Assembly (NCBI GenBank): GCA_963281255.1
Contig: OY725493.1
Span: forward strand, 5,053,857-5,117,856
Reading direction: 5' to 3'
Length of the DNA: 64,000 nucleotides
Source of the DNA: Aphrocallistes beatrix
Lineage: Eukaryota; Porifera; Hexactinellida; Sceptrulophora; Aphrocallistidae
In this document: in pieces, positions 1-11,800 of the stretch
How positions within the stretch are numbered: the stretch's first letter is position 1
Layout: the number at the start of each line of letters is the position of its first letter
Notes under the pieces: model-generated
Databases searched by the model: none
Told to the model about the DNA's origin: nothing
The model's input: only the letters and a program-made list of their open reading frames with translations
Made by a program: the position numbers and the translations under genes

Positions 1-1910
1 CCGAGGTGAGAGAGAAAGCAGAGAAGAGTGGAGAGCTGTTTCCTGACCAGAACCAGCCTAGCATGCTGAAAGTTCTACTCAACACTTCGTTCAGCAAGTA
101 CAAGTCTGTGGCTAAAGCGCACCAGATCGTGCTAGAGAGACTTCTCTTCCTGGAGGGGAGCACTAGGATCGAGAACCTGTACCTCTACTCCATGATAAAC
201 GTGTGGAATGACATTCAGCAGGTGATGGTAGGAATGCTGCAGGACTACCTCGACACCACCACTGGTAGAGAGAACCCCTCCCTCCCAACTCTAGACCTAG
301 AGTCCAGAGATATTAACAGCTTCTTCGCTCTCAAAAGGAAGGACGCACCTCAACAAAGACAGAGCTTATTCCGACTCGACCACTCCTCCCACTCGATCAG
401 CATTACCTCGTACATGCGTGAGAGCAAGGGAGGGATGCCGTCCCTCCTAGAGGGGATGGTAGACGATGGGACGATGGGACACCACCAGACCTTTCTACAG
501 GAACACCTGTGCACCCCTCAGTTTAGAAATATCACCGTCGTCTACCAGTCGCTCAAGGTGATGTGTAACTACATCGAGATGGAGCTGGGCAAGGTTACAA
601 CGAAGCAAGCGCAAACGAAGAGTAATAAACTGCAGGAGTTCCTGTCTGAATTCGTAGAGCACGAGTTCATAGTGAAGATACAGGACGAGATCATGAAGAA
701 AGTCGACTCACTCACAAGTGAGTCCCAGCGAGTGGTTAAGGACGAGCAGAGTGGGGGTATGCACAAGGAGCGACGTTCTCAAAAACCGCTGTTGAAGAGC
801 TGTGTTGTGATAGAACAGGCACTGTCCGAGCTGAGATACCTCCTGACCGACCTCCCGCACTACACGAAACAGCTGCTGGATATCGGGTACAAGGCGCTGG
901 ATACTTACGCCAAGTCTGCGAAGCAATTCTTCATGGACCTCACGCATGTGCTAGGAGAGGGGGGAGGGGACAGGGGGGACTCGCCCAGCATCTCCATCAG
1001 TCACTCCTGGGGTGTGAACAACGAGGAGGTTAGGAACCACGTGTTGAAGCTACCAATGTGGGCGTCTCTGTACAATATCCCCCCCGACACCAACCAAGAC
1101 GAAATAACACTAGAACAAGAGTCTTGGATTATTTTGCACCAGGTTAGCAACACGGAGGTGAAGAAGAATGTGATCATAACAGCTGTTGCAAACATCAGGA
1201 ACCTAGGGTTGCTACACGAGAGCATGGAGTGGTTCTCAAGTAGGATAAAGGTCCTCCTCACCGACATAGCTCAGCTGCCTACCATCGATGCCCAGAAATC
1301 TGCCGAGCTGAAAGGCCTACACGAAGTGAATGCTAGCATTACTAAGCTCGCACAGGACATTCTCATAACGCTGCATCTTGAAGTTCGCATGCACTGCATG
1401 CACTACTTACCTCCAGCCGTGATGAGGGCAGGCACTGCTAATGAGGAAGAGGCTGCTATTGAGGATGTGGGAATCAAAGAGTTTAACAGAGATCTGTGTT
1501 CCCTAGAAGAGCAGCTGGCTCTACAGCTATCAGACTTGAAGTTACGGTTTTTGTTTGAAGGAATCGGACACCTGATGGCTACCGTGTTGATTTACACGGG
1601 TAAGAAGTTACCCAAAGTTGACACCTCCTGCATCACTAGACTGTCCGTGATCGTGTTCCTGCTGCAACAGAACCTGACTAATATTACGATGTCGAGGGAA
1701 GCTGAGCTGGACCATGCTCGGCAGTTTTATGAGCTGCTACGCTGCACTCCCGAATCTCTGCTCAAGTTTGCTACAGAGCAAGAATACAACTTCACGAATG
1801 CCGAGTACGAACAGGCTCTCGCGATGATATGTAAGAGCCCAGAGTTTAAATCACAGTTTGAACAGGTCCAAGAGAGACTGAGGGAGCACTTTGATGCCAA
1901 TCGAGACTAG
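1..1910 (+). CDS. EXOC4: Exocyst complex component 4 (Sec8), 3' part
   Basis: Subunit of the octameric exocyst, which tethers secretory vesicles to the plasma membrane. The frame is open from the left edge (first full codon at base 3) to a TAG at 1908-1910, giving about 635 residues without an intron. Animal Sec8 is about 970 residues, so the N-terminal third lies outside. The best evidence is the C-terminal block near residue 550, LLQQNLTNITMSREAEL, followed by a helical tail with a Tyr-Glu-Leu-Leu motif, typical of the Sec8 C-terminus. The upstream part is helical with a low-complexity acidic/glycine insert near bases 955-985. MTMR2 follows 418 bp downstream on the same strand. The true 5' exon structure cannot be seen. 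Confidence 0.88.
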   Translation, partial: EVREKAEKSGELFPDQNQPSMLKVLLNTSFSKYKSVAKAHQIVLERLLFLEGSTRIENLYLYSMINVWNDIQQVMVGMLQDYLDTTTGRENPSLPTLDLESRDINSFFALKRKDAPQQRQSLFRLDHSSHSISITSYMRESKGGMPSLLEGMVDDGTMGHHQTFLQEHLCTPQFRNITVVYQSLKVMCNYIEMELGKVTTKQAQTKSNKLQEFLSEFVEHEFIVKIQDEIMKKVDSLTSESQRVVKDEQSGGMHKERRSQKPLLKSCVVIEQALSELRYLLTDLPHYTKQLLDIGYKALDTYAKSAKQFFMDLTHVLGEGGGDRGDSPSISISHSWGVNNEEVRNHVLKLPMWASLYNIPPDTNQDEITLEQESWIILHQVSNTEVKKNVIITAVANIRNLGLLHESMEWFSSRIKVLLTDIAQLPTIDAQKSAELKGLHEVNASITKLAQDILITLHLEVRMHCMHYLPPAVMRAGTANEEEAAIEDVGIKEFNRDLCSLEEQLALQLSDLKLRFLFEGIGHLMATVLIYTGKKLPKVDTSCITRLSVIVFLLQQNLTNITMSREAELDHARQFYELLRCTPESLLKFATEQEYNFTNAEYEQALAMICKSPEFKSQFEQVQERLREHFDANRD

Positions 1911-2328
1911 CTACTGCATGTATTAATGATGAGATAGTTAAATACCGTTAGAAGTTTATACGTATTGATAATCCAATGGTAAATGTGAATTATATGGTTT
2001 TTCTGAAGGTTTAACTTAACCAACTATGGAATAAGATTTAAGATCTGACGTAATGGTTTAGTTTGTGACATGGTGTGAGGCCATATATCAATCTAGTTCA
2101 AGGAAGTTCTACTTAAATCATGTTACCAGTGAATAACCTGGAATTACTTGCACATTTTAGTTAAAGTATTAAATAAGAGTAATAAGAATATGTCTCAAGT
2201 ACCAAGTATCGATTCTATAGCATGGTTTATATATCAGTGCGATCTGAGGTTGTATAAATACCGAAGAGATTTGTGTCAGTAATTCATTTAGTTCAAGTCT
2301 CTTTCATTTAATTAGTACAGCCTGTCAA
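1911..2328. other. Intergenic EXOC4-MTMR2, no gene seen
   Basis: AT-rich spacer of 418 bp. It must hold the EXOC4 3' UTR and the MTMR2 5' region. A TACAG ending at 2320, eight bases before the MTMR2 ATG and preceded by a T-rich stretch, looks like a splice acceptor. Confidence 0.6.
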
Positions 2329-4831
2329 ATGTCACAAGCAGGACTTTTACAACTGACAAGCTTCAGGAGCACTCGGCCGGGGGAGAAGAAGAAGCTATCA
2401 AGCAAGCAGCGCTCAGTCAGCTTCGAAGACGTATCTTATTACCCCAGTACAGTCCCAGATAAAAAGACTAAGCGTAGTGGTAGCCTTTCTCACTTCAAAA
2501 TTTCAGGCGATGCCATTTTAAACACTTCGTCGCGTCATATTCTGTCCTGTACAAGCGATGAGTTTGAGACGAACTCAGATCCGGGAAAAGACGAAGAAAT
2601 TCAGGTTCGTACGATTAGAAATTTCCTAACTTTACAAGATGGCGGTTGTAATATTATGTTGAATCCATAGCATCCCTTCCTGGCCAAGATTTCAGGAGAT
2701 CGCGCCCTCGCTTCAAGCTCAGATGAAAGCGACAACACGTTATCTCCCATGGAGAGGCACGCCAGAGGTAGTAGCGGGAACGGTTACCTAGAGCTGATGG
2801 ATAACATCCCGATGAAGGAAGGAGAGAAGCTCTACTTCAAAACGGAGGAAGCGTCTGTGGTGTACATCAGCCCGTTCGGTAATCCTATCACGGGGTTCCT
2901 CTACATCACTGACTACAAGGTCTACTTCAGAGGCGGTGAGGATGAGCAGTCAACCAAGATTCAGGTGAGTGTCTGTAAGCCAGGAACTCGGAATAGAGAG
3001 AACATTGTTAATGGATTGAGGTGTTTCTTAGATTCCGCTGGGATGTGTGACGCATGTGGAGAAGGTAGGCGGCAAGAGATCGAGAGGAGAGTACGCATAC
3101 GGGCTAGTCATTATCTGCAAAGATTTCAGGAGTGTGCAGCTAGCTCTTAAGATTACCGCAGAGTATAGTCGAAACGATATCGTCAACAGTATTTGTAGAT
3201 TTGCATTCATTTCCAGCTGCCCAAACGGACAATTCTTCGCGTTTAGGTACAAACCCACCTATCCAGGTGCGTACCGTAATGGGTGGAAACAAGCGGAGAT
3301 CTATAAGGACTACCAACGACTGAATATACCCAACGGAAAGTGGAGATTTACTGAGGTAAGATTGAATTTCCGAAATTTCAATCGTTTATTTGTGTTCATT
3401 TGATTAATCGATTCCTGTGCTTTGTAGATTAATAAGAATTACAATCTGTGCGAGACCTACTCAAAGACTCTCGTGGTGCCTGCTCATGTGAGCGATGAAG
3501 AGCTGAGGCAGGTAGCTACCTTCAGGAGCAAAAACCGCATCCCCGTCCTGTCCTGGTGTAAATCTAATGGCGCCTGTATTTGCAGATCCAGCCAGCCTCT
3601 GGTAAGCTCAGCCTGTGATTATTATGGCAGCCTCAACTGCTAAATTTATCTGACTGGTGCTATGTGTAGCCGGGACGGTTGAATCGAAGAAGCGCAGACG
3701 ATGAGCAGTACCTACAGAGCATAATGAGGACAAACCTCCATAAGCACATGCTGTACGTGTTTGACGCTAGGCCTAAAGTGAATGCACAGGCGAACTCCGT
3801 GATGGGCGGAGGCTACGAGCAAGAAAACCACTACCAAAACATGAATTTCCGTTTCCTGGATATTCCAAACATCCACGTGATGCGTGAGAGCCAGCGTAAG
3901 CTGTTCGAACTCTGTTTCAACGGGATGGACAACCCGAACTGGTTCACGAAACTGGAGGACACGCGCTGGCTAGAGTACATCCGTCTCATACTCGACTCTG
4001 CCAACAAGATTGTGTACACTGTGGACAGGTAGGCTCATGCTCCAGATGCTCTTGTAAGCCTACACGCGATGTTATAATATTGTGCTTATCTGTTAGACTG
4101 GACGGTACCGTGCTGATACATTGTTCTGATGGATGGGACAGAACAGCACAGCTCACCTCTCTAGCCCAGCTCATGTTAGACCCATACTACCGGACTATTG
4201 AGGGTTTCGAGATGCTCATTCAGAAGGAGTGGCTAAGCTTTGGACACAAGTTTAGTGACAGGATAGGACATGGGAAGAAGAACCATTTGGATGAGCAGAG
4301 ATCCCCTGTCTTCCTTCAGTTCATAGATTGTGTTTGGCAGGTAGCTATTGATCAATTCTCCTTACCTACTCAGCTTAGAGTATAGTAGTTACGTATTGTG
4401 TCTAGGTCATCATGCAATTCCCGTTCGACTTTGAATTCAATGAGAAATTCCTACTCACTATCCTCCAACACCTTTACAGCTGTTTGTACGGGACTTTTCT
4501 TTTTAACTGTGAGAGAGAGCGCACCAATGTCTATGCTATCGATGTCGTTACAGAGTCGCTATGGACATACGTTAACTGCCAGAAAGACATCTACACCAAC
4601 GTCCTATACCAGCCACAGCTCTCTCAACGGGTTCTCTACCCTGTGGCCAGCATACGGAAGCTGGAGCTGTGGACTAATTATTTCATGCAATGGAATCCGA
4701 GGATGAAGCCTCAAGAAGCTGAAGTGGAGCGGTGTAAAGAGCTGGAGGAGATTATCAAAGTGTTAAAGAAGAAGTGCGCTCAGTTAGAAGATGAACTTCG
4801 AAAAAGGAAAACTGCAGGCGATTTATGCTAA
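2329..4831 (+). CDS. MTMR2: Myotubularin-related protein 2-type phosphoinositide 3-phosphatase
   Basis: Removes the 3-phosphate from PI3P and PI(3,5)P2 on endosomes. Proposed exons are 2329-2604, 2689-2964, 3032-3355, 3428-3601, 3670-4028, 4097-4340 and 4406-4831, giving about 692 residues. The order is a disordered N-terminus, a PH-GRAM domain (about 110-230), the myotubularin phosphatase domain and a short C-terminal coiled coil. The P-loop HCSDGWDRT has Cys near residue 479 and the conserved Arg, so an active enzyme is expected. [21 protein letters not shown] and RMKPQE are MTMR1/2 family blocks. The first junction is ambiguous: donor 2605 with acceptor 2688, or donor 2609 with acceptor 2695; both keep frame. 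The C-terminus lacks the PDZ-binding tail of vertebrate MTMR2. MTMR1 versus MTMR2 cannot be separated by eye. Confidence 0.9.
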
Positions 4832-5898
4832 AAGTACTGATGTCTTGAGGAATGTATCTATTTTATTTATTTGTATTTTATTATGGAATCATACATTTTG
4901 ATGGTTTATCATTTCATTACTTGGTGAATTAATTAAAGAGTTTTGATTTTAGTGCATGTGAGATCACATCCTTAGCTGGAGTCATACTGATTCTTCGTTT
5001 TATACTCGTATTGCTTCTTAAGCGAAAATATTGAATCAACTTATTCGTCTCGTTCTAATCTAATCTTATTCAGACATTTTAAGTCGAACTTGCGACTTTT
5101 ATCAAGAGCAGACATCTCTTGCTTGCATTATGTAACACCAAAAAAGGTTGATTTGAAGTGATTCACAAAACTTCAAAACTGAATTTATTAGTTTAATTAC
5201 TTCTTCGTATATATCAGTTAATAATAGAATTTTAAGTATCTTGAAGTAAAGACTTCGATATTCAGTGGGCGAAATTACTTCTATTTATGCATGAAATGAA
5301 GAACATTACATTCGTAATCCATGAGGAATATTTTACTTTATTTGTACATGAATGAGGGGTGCAATGGACATCCAAGGCTTTAGTTTGAGTGCGCTATTCT
5401 ATGGTTGTGGAACTCTGTCAACTATTCAACTCTCTCTTAGTGAGTACCAACAATAACTGCATGGTAGTTCTACAAATAAAACAAAGCAAACATTGATAAA
5501 ATTAGTCCAAGTTATTTAACAACGTATGTTGGATTTTTGTCCGATTTTTAAGCATAAGTTTCGCATAATTTTTTGGCTAGATATTTTTTTATTTGGAATT
5601 ATTTAAGTGTTGCACAACCTGGGGTCCGTAAACAGTTGCGTTCCACGATATAACTAAGTTACACACCTATATAAGGATGTAAAATACTATTTACATACGT
5701 AACGGTATCAAAAACAACAAGACTTTCAGGTTCGGAACCAGAGGATCAGTATTCTTAGTAATATTATTTGTAAGTTCATCATAATTTAAAACATTCCATG
5801 AATTAAAAGGATATCATTGATATTGATAATACGTTAGGTTCTGGTTGGTGTATGAGTATTTAATTAATTAATTGCGGTCAGACTAGGTTTAATTAAAT
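4832..5898. other. Intergenic MTMR2-WDR46, no gene seen
   Basis: AT-rich spacer of about 1.07 kb, the longest gene-free stretch in the window outside introns. ATTAAA at 4932-4937 may be the MTMR2 polyadenylation signal. I see no convincing ORF, tRNA or repeat. Promoter elements for WDR46 presumably lie at the right end. Confidence 0.5.
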
Positions 5899-8800
5899 AT
5901 GTCTGAGGAAAAGAAAAAGAATAATAAATTAAGGAAGAAGATGAAACCAAAAGGAAGAGGTTACAATTTTGGCAAATTGCAAGGCAAGCGTTATTTTAAT
6001 GCAAAAGATAATCCAACCAAAAAGAGAGTAAAAATTGAAACTAAATCAAAGAAAGAATTCAGAAAAGATAAAAATATCGATCAGGACATAGAGCGGTACC
6101 AGTCCCATCTCCCTGAGACAGCGGGTTATGTAGATTTGCACATAAACACAAGCGAAGAAGAGGGGCGGAAACACAGAACTAAAGTTCTATCGCTCACTCA
6201 GGAAGATATCTTGAAGCAGTCAGACCTTGTGAGCGCTAGCAAACGCTTTGAGCTAAAACTCCCCAAACTCGGACCTTACCATCTCAACTACTCAAGATCT
6301 GGACGCTACCTCCTGATAGGCGGTAACAAGGGACATGTGGCCTCGATTGATTGGATGTCTAAAAAACTGACGTGTGAATTCCAACTGAAGGAAACTGTGA
6401 GAGCTCTCCACTTCTTGCACAATGAAAACATGTTTGCAGTTGCTCAGAAGAAGTGAGTTAAGTTTTATTTATTTATTTTTTCATACACTAATCATAATCT
6501 ATTTACCTAAGTAATAAAACCACACGAAGACCGTTATAATGGTCTTCGTTGTAGGTGGTCTCTCCCGTGTGGAAGATGTAGATCTATAATTGGTCCGATT
6601 GAAATGATTCCTTTGGGGTTATTATTCTTCTGATACTTTAAATATATTTTCTTTGCGTGATCCATGTTTACAGTCTCCTCAACGCCTGGTATCTGGAAGA
6701 TATCTCTCGTATAGCCTGATAGGTTCTTATAGTCTGAAATTCTCCGAAGATTACAGAGATACAGGATGTTGTAGATGGGATCAAACCGTAGTAAGCTTGG
6801 CCAAAGCCGTAGATCAGCTTCTGTCAGTCTGTCACCACATAAGTAACGTTGATTCTCTAAAATATCTTCTACCTTGTCCAGTGCATCGAACACGCGCATT
6901 ACATTGCGTTCGTAGGATTTTTGGTTTCTCGAATTCCCCGTAAGGTATACTCCCATGGTGATATCGTTGTGAACCCATTCATTCACCTGATCGATATCCT
7001 TTTGCAGTGATTCAGGGTAAAAATCCCGATCTGGATATTCTGCGAGCTTGTTAAACTTATCATTGAAAATGCGCATTATCTCGGCGCTTTCGTTGTTGAT
7101 GATTCTATTCAAGTTTCTATCGAACAAGGCTGGGACTGTGGCTCTTCCCTTGAAGGAACCGCTGCTCTTCTTATACACTTCCATCAGAGTTGTTTTCCTG
7201 TTAACAAAATCTGGAGAACCTTCGCCTGGCTGATCAGAGAAAATGTATTCGTTTCTTTCGTTAACCCACAGATCTGAAGAAGGAATAGCCTTAGTCAGTC
7301 CTTTCAGAGCTCTGACGAGCAGAGCGCGATGAGCGAATGGACACGCAAATGATGAGTAGAGGTGATAGCGGTTGGGGGTGATAAGAAAATGCTTCACTCC
7401 GTCACTATCCACAGTTTCATTGAAACCCGATTGAGATTTCGGGAAAGGTAAACTGGCAGTGAGTTGTACATTACGTATTTGTACGCGTAGAAGGGATTTC
7501 AGGACTTTTCTAGGGTGCATTTGTAAGGAAGTGTCACGTTTTCTTAAATTTTTCACTGAAAAATCCTACAAGTTCTAATAATTAAAAGCATGCCAATGGT
7601 TTTAAAATAGGTAAATGTGGATACTCAGAGAAAGTTCACGTTATGAAGCCCTTTGCTAATCTGTTGTTTAGTCAGGTAATTATTTCCAAAAGATCCAAAA
7701 TTAGAAATAGTGCTTTCAGATAGTAATTTCACTTAGTATGTTTTAATAATTTTGTCCATTGGCAGAGATAATGTTTTTGAAGTTATCAGCATGGGTTGTA
7801 ATTACTTCATCTGATTGGAATATGATTAGAAACTCGTGCTCATTATGTTATGATGTGACATTACTTTGTAACCTTTCTGATCGCTAAATTAAGGCTTCGA
7901 TAGTTTAAGTCGAATATTAGCTTAAAAAGTTCAATTATTTTTAGTTATTGTCAGAATTTGGTAGATCATAATTTTTACTGTTGAATGCCTAGCATTTATA
8001 TGACTTCGCACTTTTATGGCTTCAGTGCCATAGAAAGCTGGGAGAACATCCGCGATATCGGGGACACTGTGTCCCCAGTGGGCATTCTACGGTTAAAGTT
8101 AACATAATGCGTAATAAATGCATTCAATTGCTCAATAACTAGAATCCCAACTAATTCTGAACAATTCGTTAGAGAGATTTAAGAGATTTAATTATAAATC
8201 AAATCAAAGTCCTAACCTACAAATTATTGCGAGAGTGCATGGGAATTGACCTTTACACCGACTGGCATAACTATGCCTCACTCTCTTATGATACTATTTC
8301 GGATGGAATCGCTTATTCTCCTTCGCCATGTCGAGTAGCAACGGAGCTGGTTCGAATTGCACCCCATACGTATCTCTGAAGGCGAGCATTTTGCTTAGAA
8401 ACTTGTTCGCGCCCAATGTATCGATAAATCTGAACGGGCCTCCATGGAAGGGAGGGAACCCGAGTCCGAAAATGGCTCCCAGATCCCCATCAGTGGGGGA
8501 CTTAAGGATTCCTTCTTGGAGAGTGAAAATCGCTTCGTTAATGAATCTACTCGCCACTCTCCACTGCACCTCCTCCTTCTCAATGCTCCCCTTCGTCTGC
8601 TTGCTGAACTTCTTTAGGATGGACTCTGCTTCTTCGTTAATCTTGCGATCCTTCCCCTTTTCAGAGTACACGTACACTCCCTTTCCAGACTTCCTCCCCA
8701 GATGACCTGCATTCACGAGACCCTCCAACAGTCCAATGTCTGATCCGCCTATCCGAGCTCCGAACCTCTTCAGCATGTCTTTGGACACGTGGTATGCCAC

Positions 8801-11800
8801 GTCAATTCCCACCTCGTCAGCCAGGGTCGCCATTCCCACTGGCCATCCGAATGCCTTGGTGTAGTTGTCTAGTTCCTGCGGTTTGACTCCTTCCTGGAAT
8901 AGACTGAGACACTCGTCTAGCATAGGCGCTAAAATTCGCGTTGTGTAGAACCCAGGCCCGTCTCCTACCACAATGACCGTCTTGCCTTGCCTCAGGCCTA
9001 CGTCCACTGCGGTAGCCGCTGCCTCTTTCGAAGTTTTTTCAGTCGTGATGATCTCTAGAAGTGGCATCTTATCCACTGGGCTGAAGTAATGCATACCGAT
9101 CACGTTCTCGGGTCGACTGCTAGCCGCTGCTATCTCCGTGATAGGGAGAGCTGAGGTGTTGCTAGCGAATATGCAATTCGCGGAAGTTACTGCTTCACAT
9201 TCCTTCAGAACTCGATGCTTCAGATTAATATCTTCGAATACAGCTTCGATTATGATGTCCAAACCTTTGAACTGTGCGTAATCTGTCTGCAGGCTGAGGT
9301 TAGTCATTATTTGGTCTCTCTCAAAGGTTGTGATAGATCGCTTTTTCGCACGTAAATTCATCCCTCTGTAAACCTGTTGATAGCCGCGAGAAATGCCCTG
9401 TTCGTTGGTGTCCTTCAGTATAACCTTCATCCCTTTGTCAATGCTAACCTGAGCAATGCCAGCTCCCATCAGTCCCGCACCCAAAACAGCGATATTTTTC
9501 GCAGGCTTTTGCGGATTTCCGAATCGATTTTTCTTACTTTCTGTTTGTGCGAAGAAAATAGATTTGAGGGATTTCGAGTGTGTAGTCATTCCGAGCTCAG
9601 CGAACCCATCCGCTTCCGCCTCGTACCCCTCTACTCCCCCTTTCTCCAGGCCCGCGCGCGTGACGTCTAAGATTTTCAGAGGAGCGGGGTAGAGTCCCTG
9701 AGTCTGCTTCATCACCATCTTCTTAGCCTGATCCAGCGCGTAATTGCGTCCGTACTTGGTGTGAGTGATCGCATTGAACATAATCCCTTTCATGCTCGTC
9801 CATGGTTGAGTTCTCGCAGGGATTTTCTGTTTCCCAGTGACTAAATTCTTTGCAGTATTGATGGCTACCTTTTCGAGGTAATCGATATTATTCTGCTTGG
9901 CATCAGTCACTCCTGCTCCTATAGGCTGTACCAGCTGGTCCACGAGGCCAATACGTTTTGCCTTATTAGCTTTAACCTAAGAAAATAAGATATAGCATCA
10001 AATACTTATAAGATACGTATAATAACGTATGACGTCATCACACACCTGTTTCCCTGTCAGCATCATCGGCAGTGATTCTTGTAGTCCGATTAGTCGAGGC
10101 AGCCTTTGAGTCCCGCCTGCTCCAGGCAGCAGCCCGAGCAGCACTTCGGGTAGGCCTAATGTGGTTTTCCTTTCGTCCATTGCAATTCTGTAGTGACAGC
10201 CCAATGCTACCTCGAGTCCCCCTCCTAAACAGGAGCCGCTGATAGCTGCTACGACCGGCTTGGGACTTCTCTCCATTGATTGAATCATTGCCTGTCCGCC
10301 CTGAGAAATCTCCTTCATCTCCTCTTTATCGCTCGCTTGATCTAGCCATGCTATGTCAGCGCCGGCTATGAACGTGCCAGGCTTTGAGCTGATAAGAACG
10401 GCAGAAGTTACGTCATCTCGTCTAAGGCCCTCCTCCATAACAGCAGTAAGCTCTTCACTGAATTCAGGTCCAAGCGTGTTGACCTTGCTCCCTTCTTCAT
10501 CCAAGCGCACGACTAGCACGCCTTCTACAACCTCGCTCTTCACATGCCTCGGCTTCTGAGAGGATAGGAGAGAGGGGGTGAGACTGAGGGAGCGGTGTGG
10601 TGCGTAGCTAGGAGCTCGTATCGCGGTGAATAGTCTGTGTCCAGATCCGGAGACTGCTCGCCTCAGACACTGCAATGACATTCTAAGAAACCCAACTAGG
10701 ATCAGGACAAGTTATTCCAATAAGAATAAATACGTCTCCGAAATTCTGAACAAAACCCCGTGTTAAGTTCAGCGAATTAATTCACCCTTTACTTCGACGC
10801 ATTAAGTGGGTATATGTGTTCCTTAGGTACATGTACATATACGACAAACAGGGTGTGGAACTCCACTGCCTCAAGACACACCACCAAGTTTGCGCTCTCG
10901 ACTTCCTCCCCTACCACTTCCTGTTAGTATCTGTAAACAAAAAAGGCTACCTACAGTACCTCGACACCTCTACAGGGGATCCAGTTGCCAACTTCCAGAC
11001 TCGGCTAGGTCGCACTAGCACTCTCACACATAATCCTAACAACGGAGTTGTACACTTGGGCCATTCCAATGGTACTGTCACTCTTTGGAGCCCTAAAACA
11101 CCTGAACCGCTCGTTAAAATGCTATGTCATCATGGTCCTGTGAAGTCGATTGTTATTGACAACAGTGGGCAGTACATGATATCAGGAGGCGTGGATTCTA
11201 AAGTACGAATTTGGGATGTAAGGACGTACAAGAGCCTAGGGGAGATTAGGAATCGTGCACCTGCTGATGTTATGAAGTTAAGTCAGAGGAATATATTAGC
11301 CATTGCCTCTGGTCGTAGGGTAAGTTTATGATTCGTAAAATAATAATTTGAGTAATTATATTATTATTGACTTCCTAGATAACTACATACCATGAACCGT
11401 TCTCTCAAAAATCTTGCATTCCTTATCTCAAACACTACTGTGACGATGCCATAACTTCTCTAGACTTCTGTCCGTATGAAGATGTGTTAGGGATTGGACA
11501 CGGTTTAGGTTTTTCCAGCATTCTCATCCCTGGGTCAGGAGAGCCAAACATTGATTCATTAGAAGCCAATCCTTACCAAACTAAGTCTCAGAGGAGGGAA
11601 CACGAAGTGAAGATGCTGTTAGAGAAGTTACAGCCAGAGTTGATTACACTGAGATCCGACAGCATAAAGAAAGTTGCGGACATGACAGGGGAGGAGCTAG
11701 AGAAGATGAAGGAGCAACAGATAGAGGCGGGGAAAGAAGCGAAGAGAGAAGAGTTCAGGAAAAGAGGCAAGTCAGGCGCCATTAGACAGTTGAATACGAT

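Noticed and set aside
6534-10681. Bacterial contamination explaining the reductase
   Set aside because: It is flanked by HADHA, which has a spliceosomal intron, and by WDR46 exons that join in frame across the whole interval.
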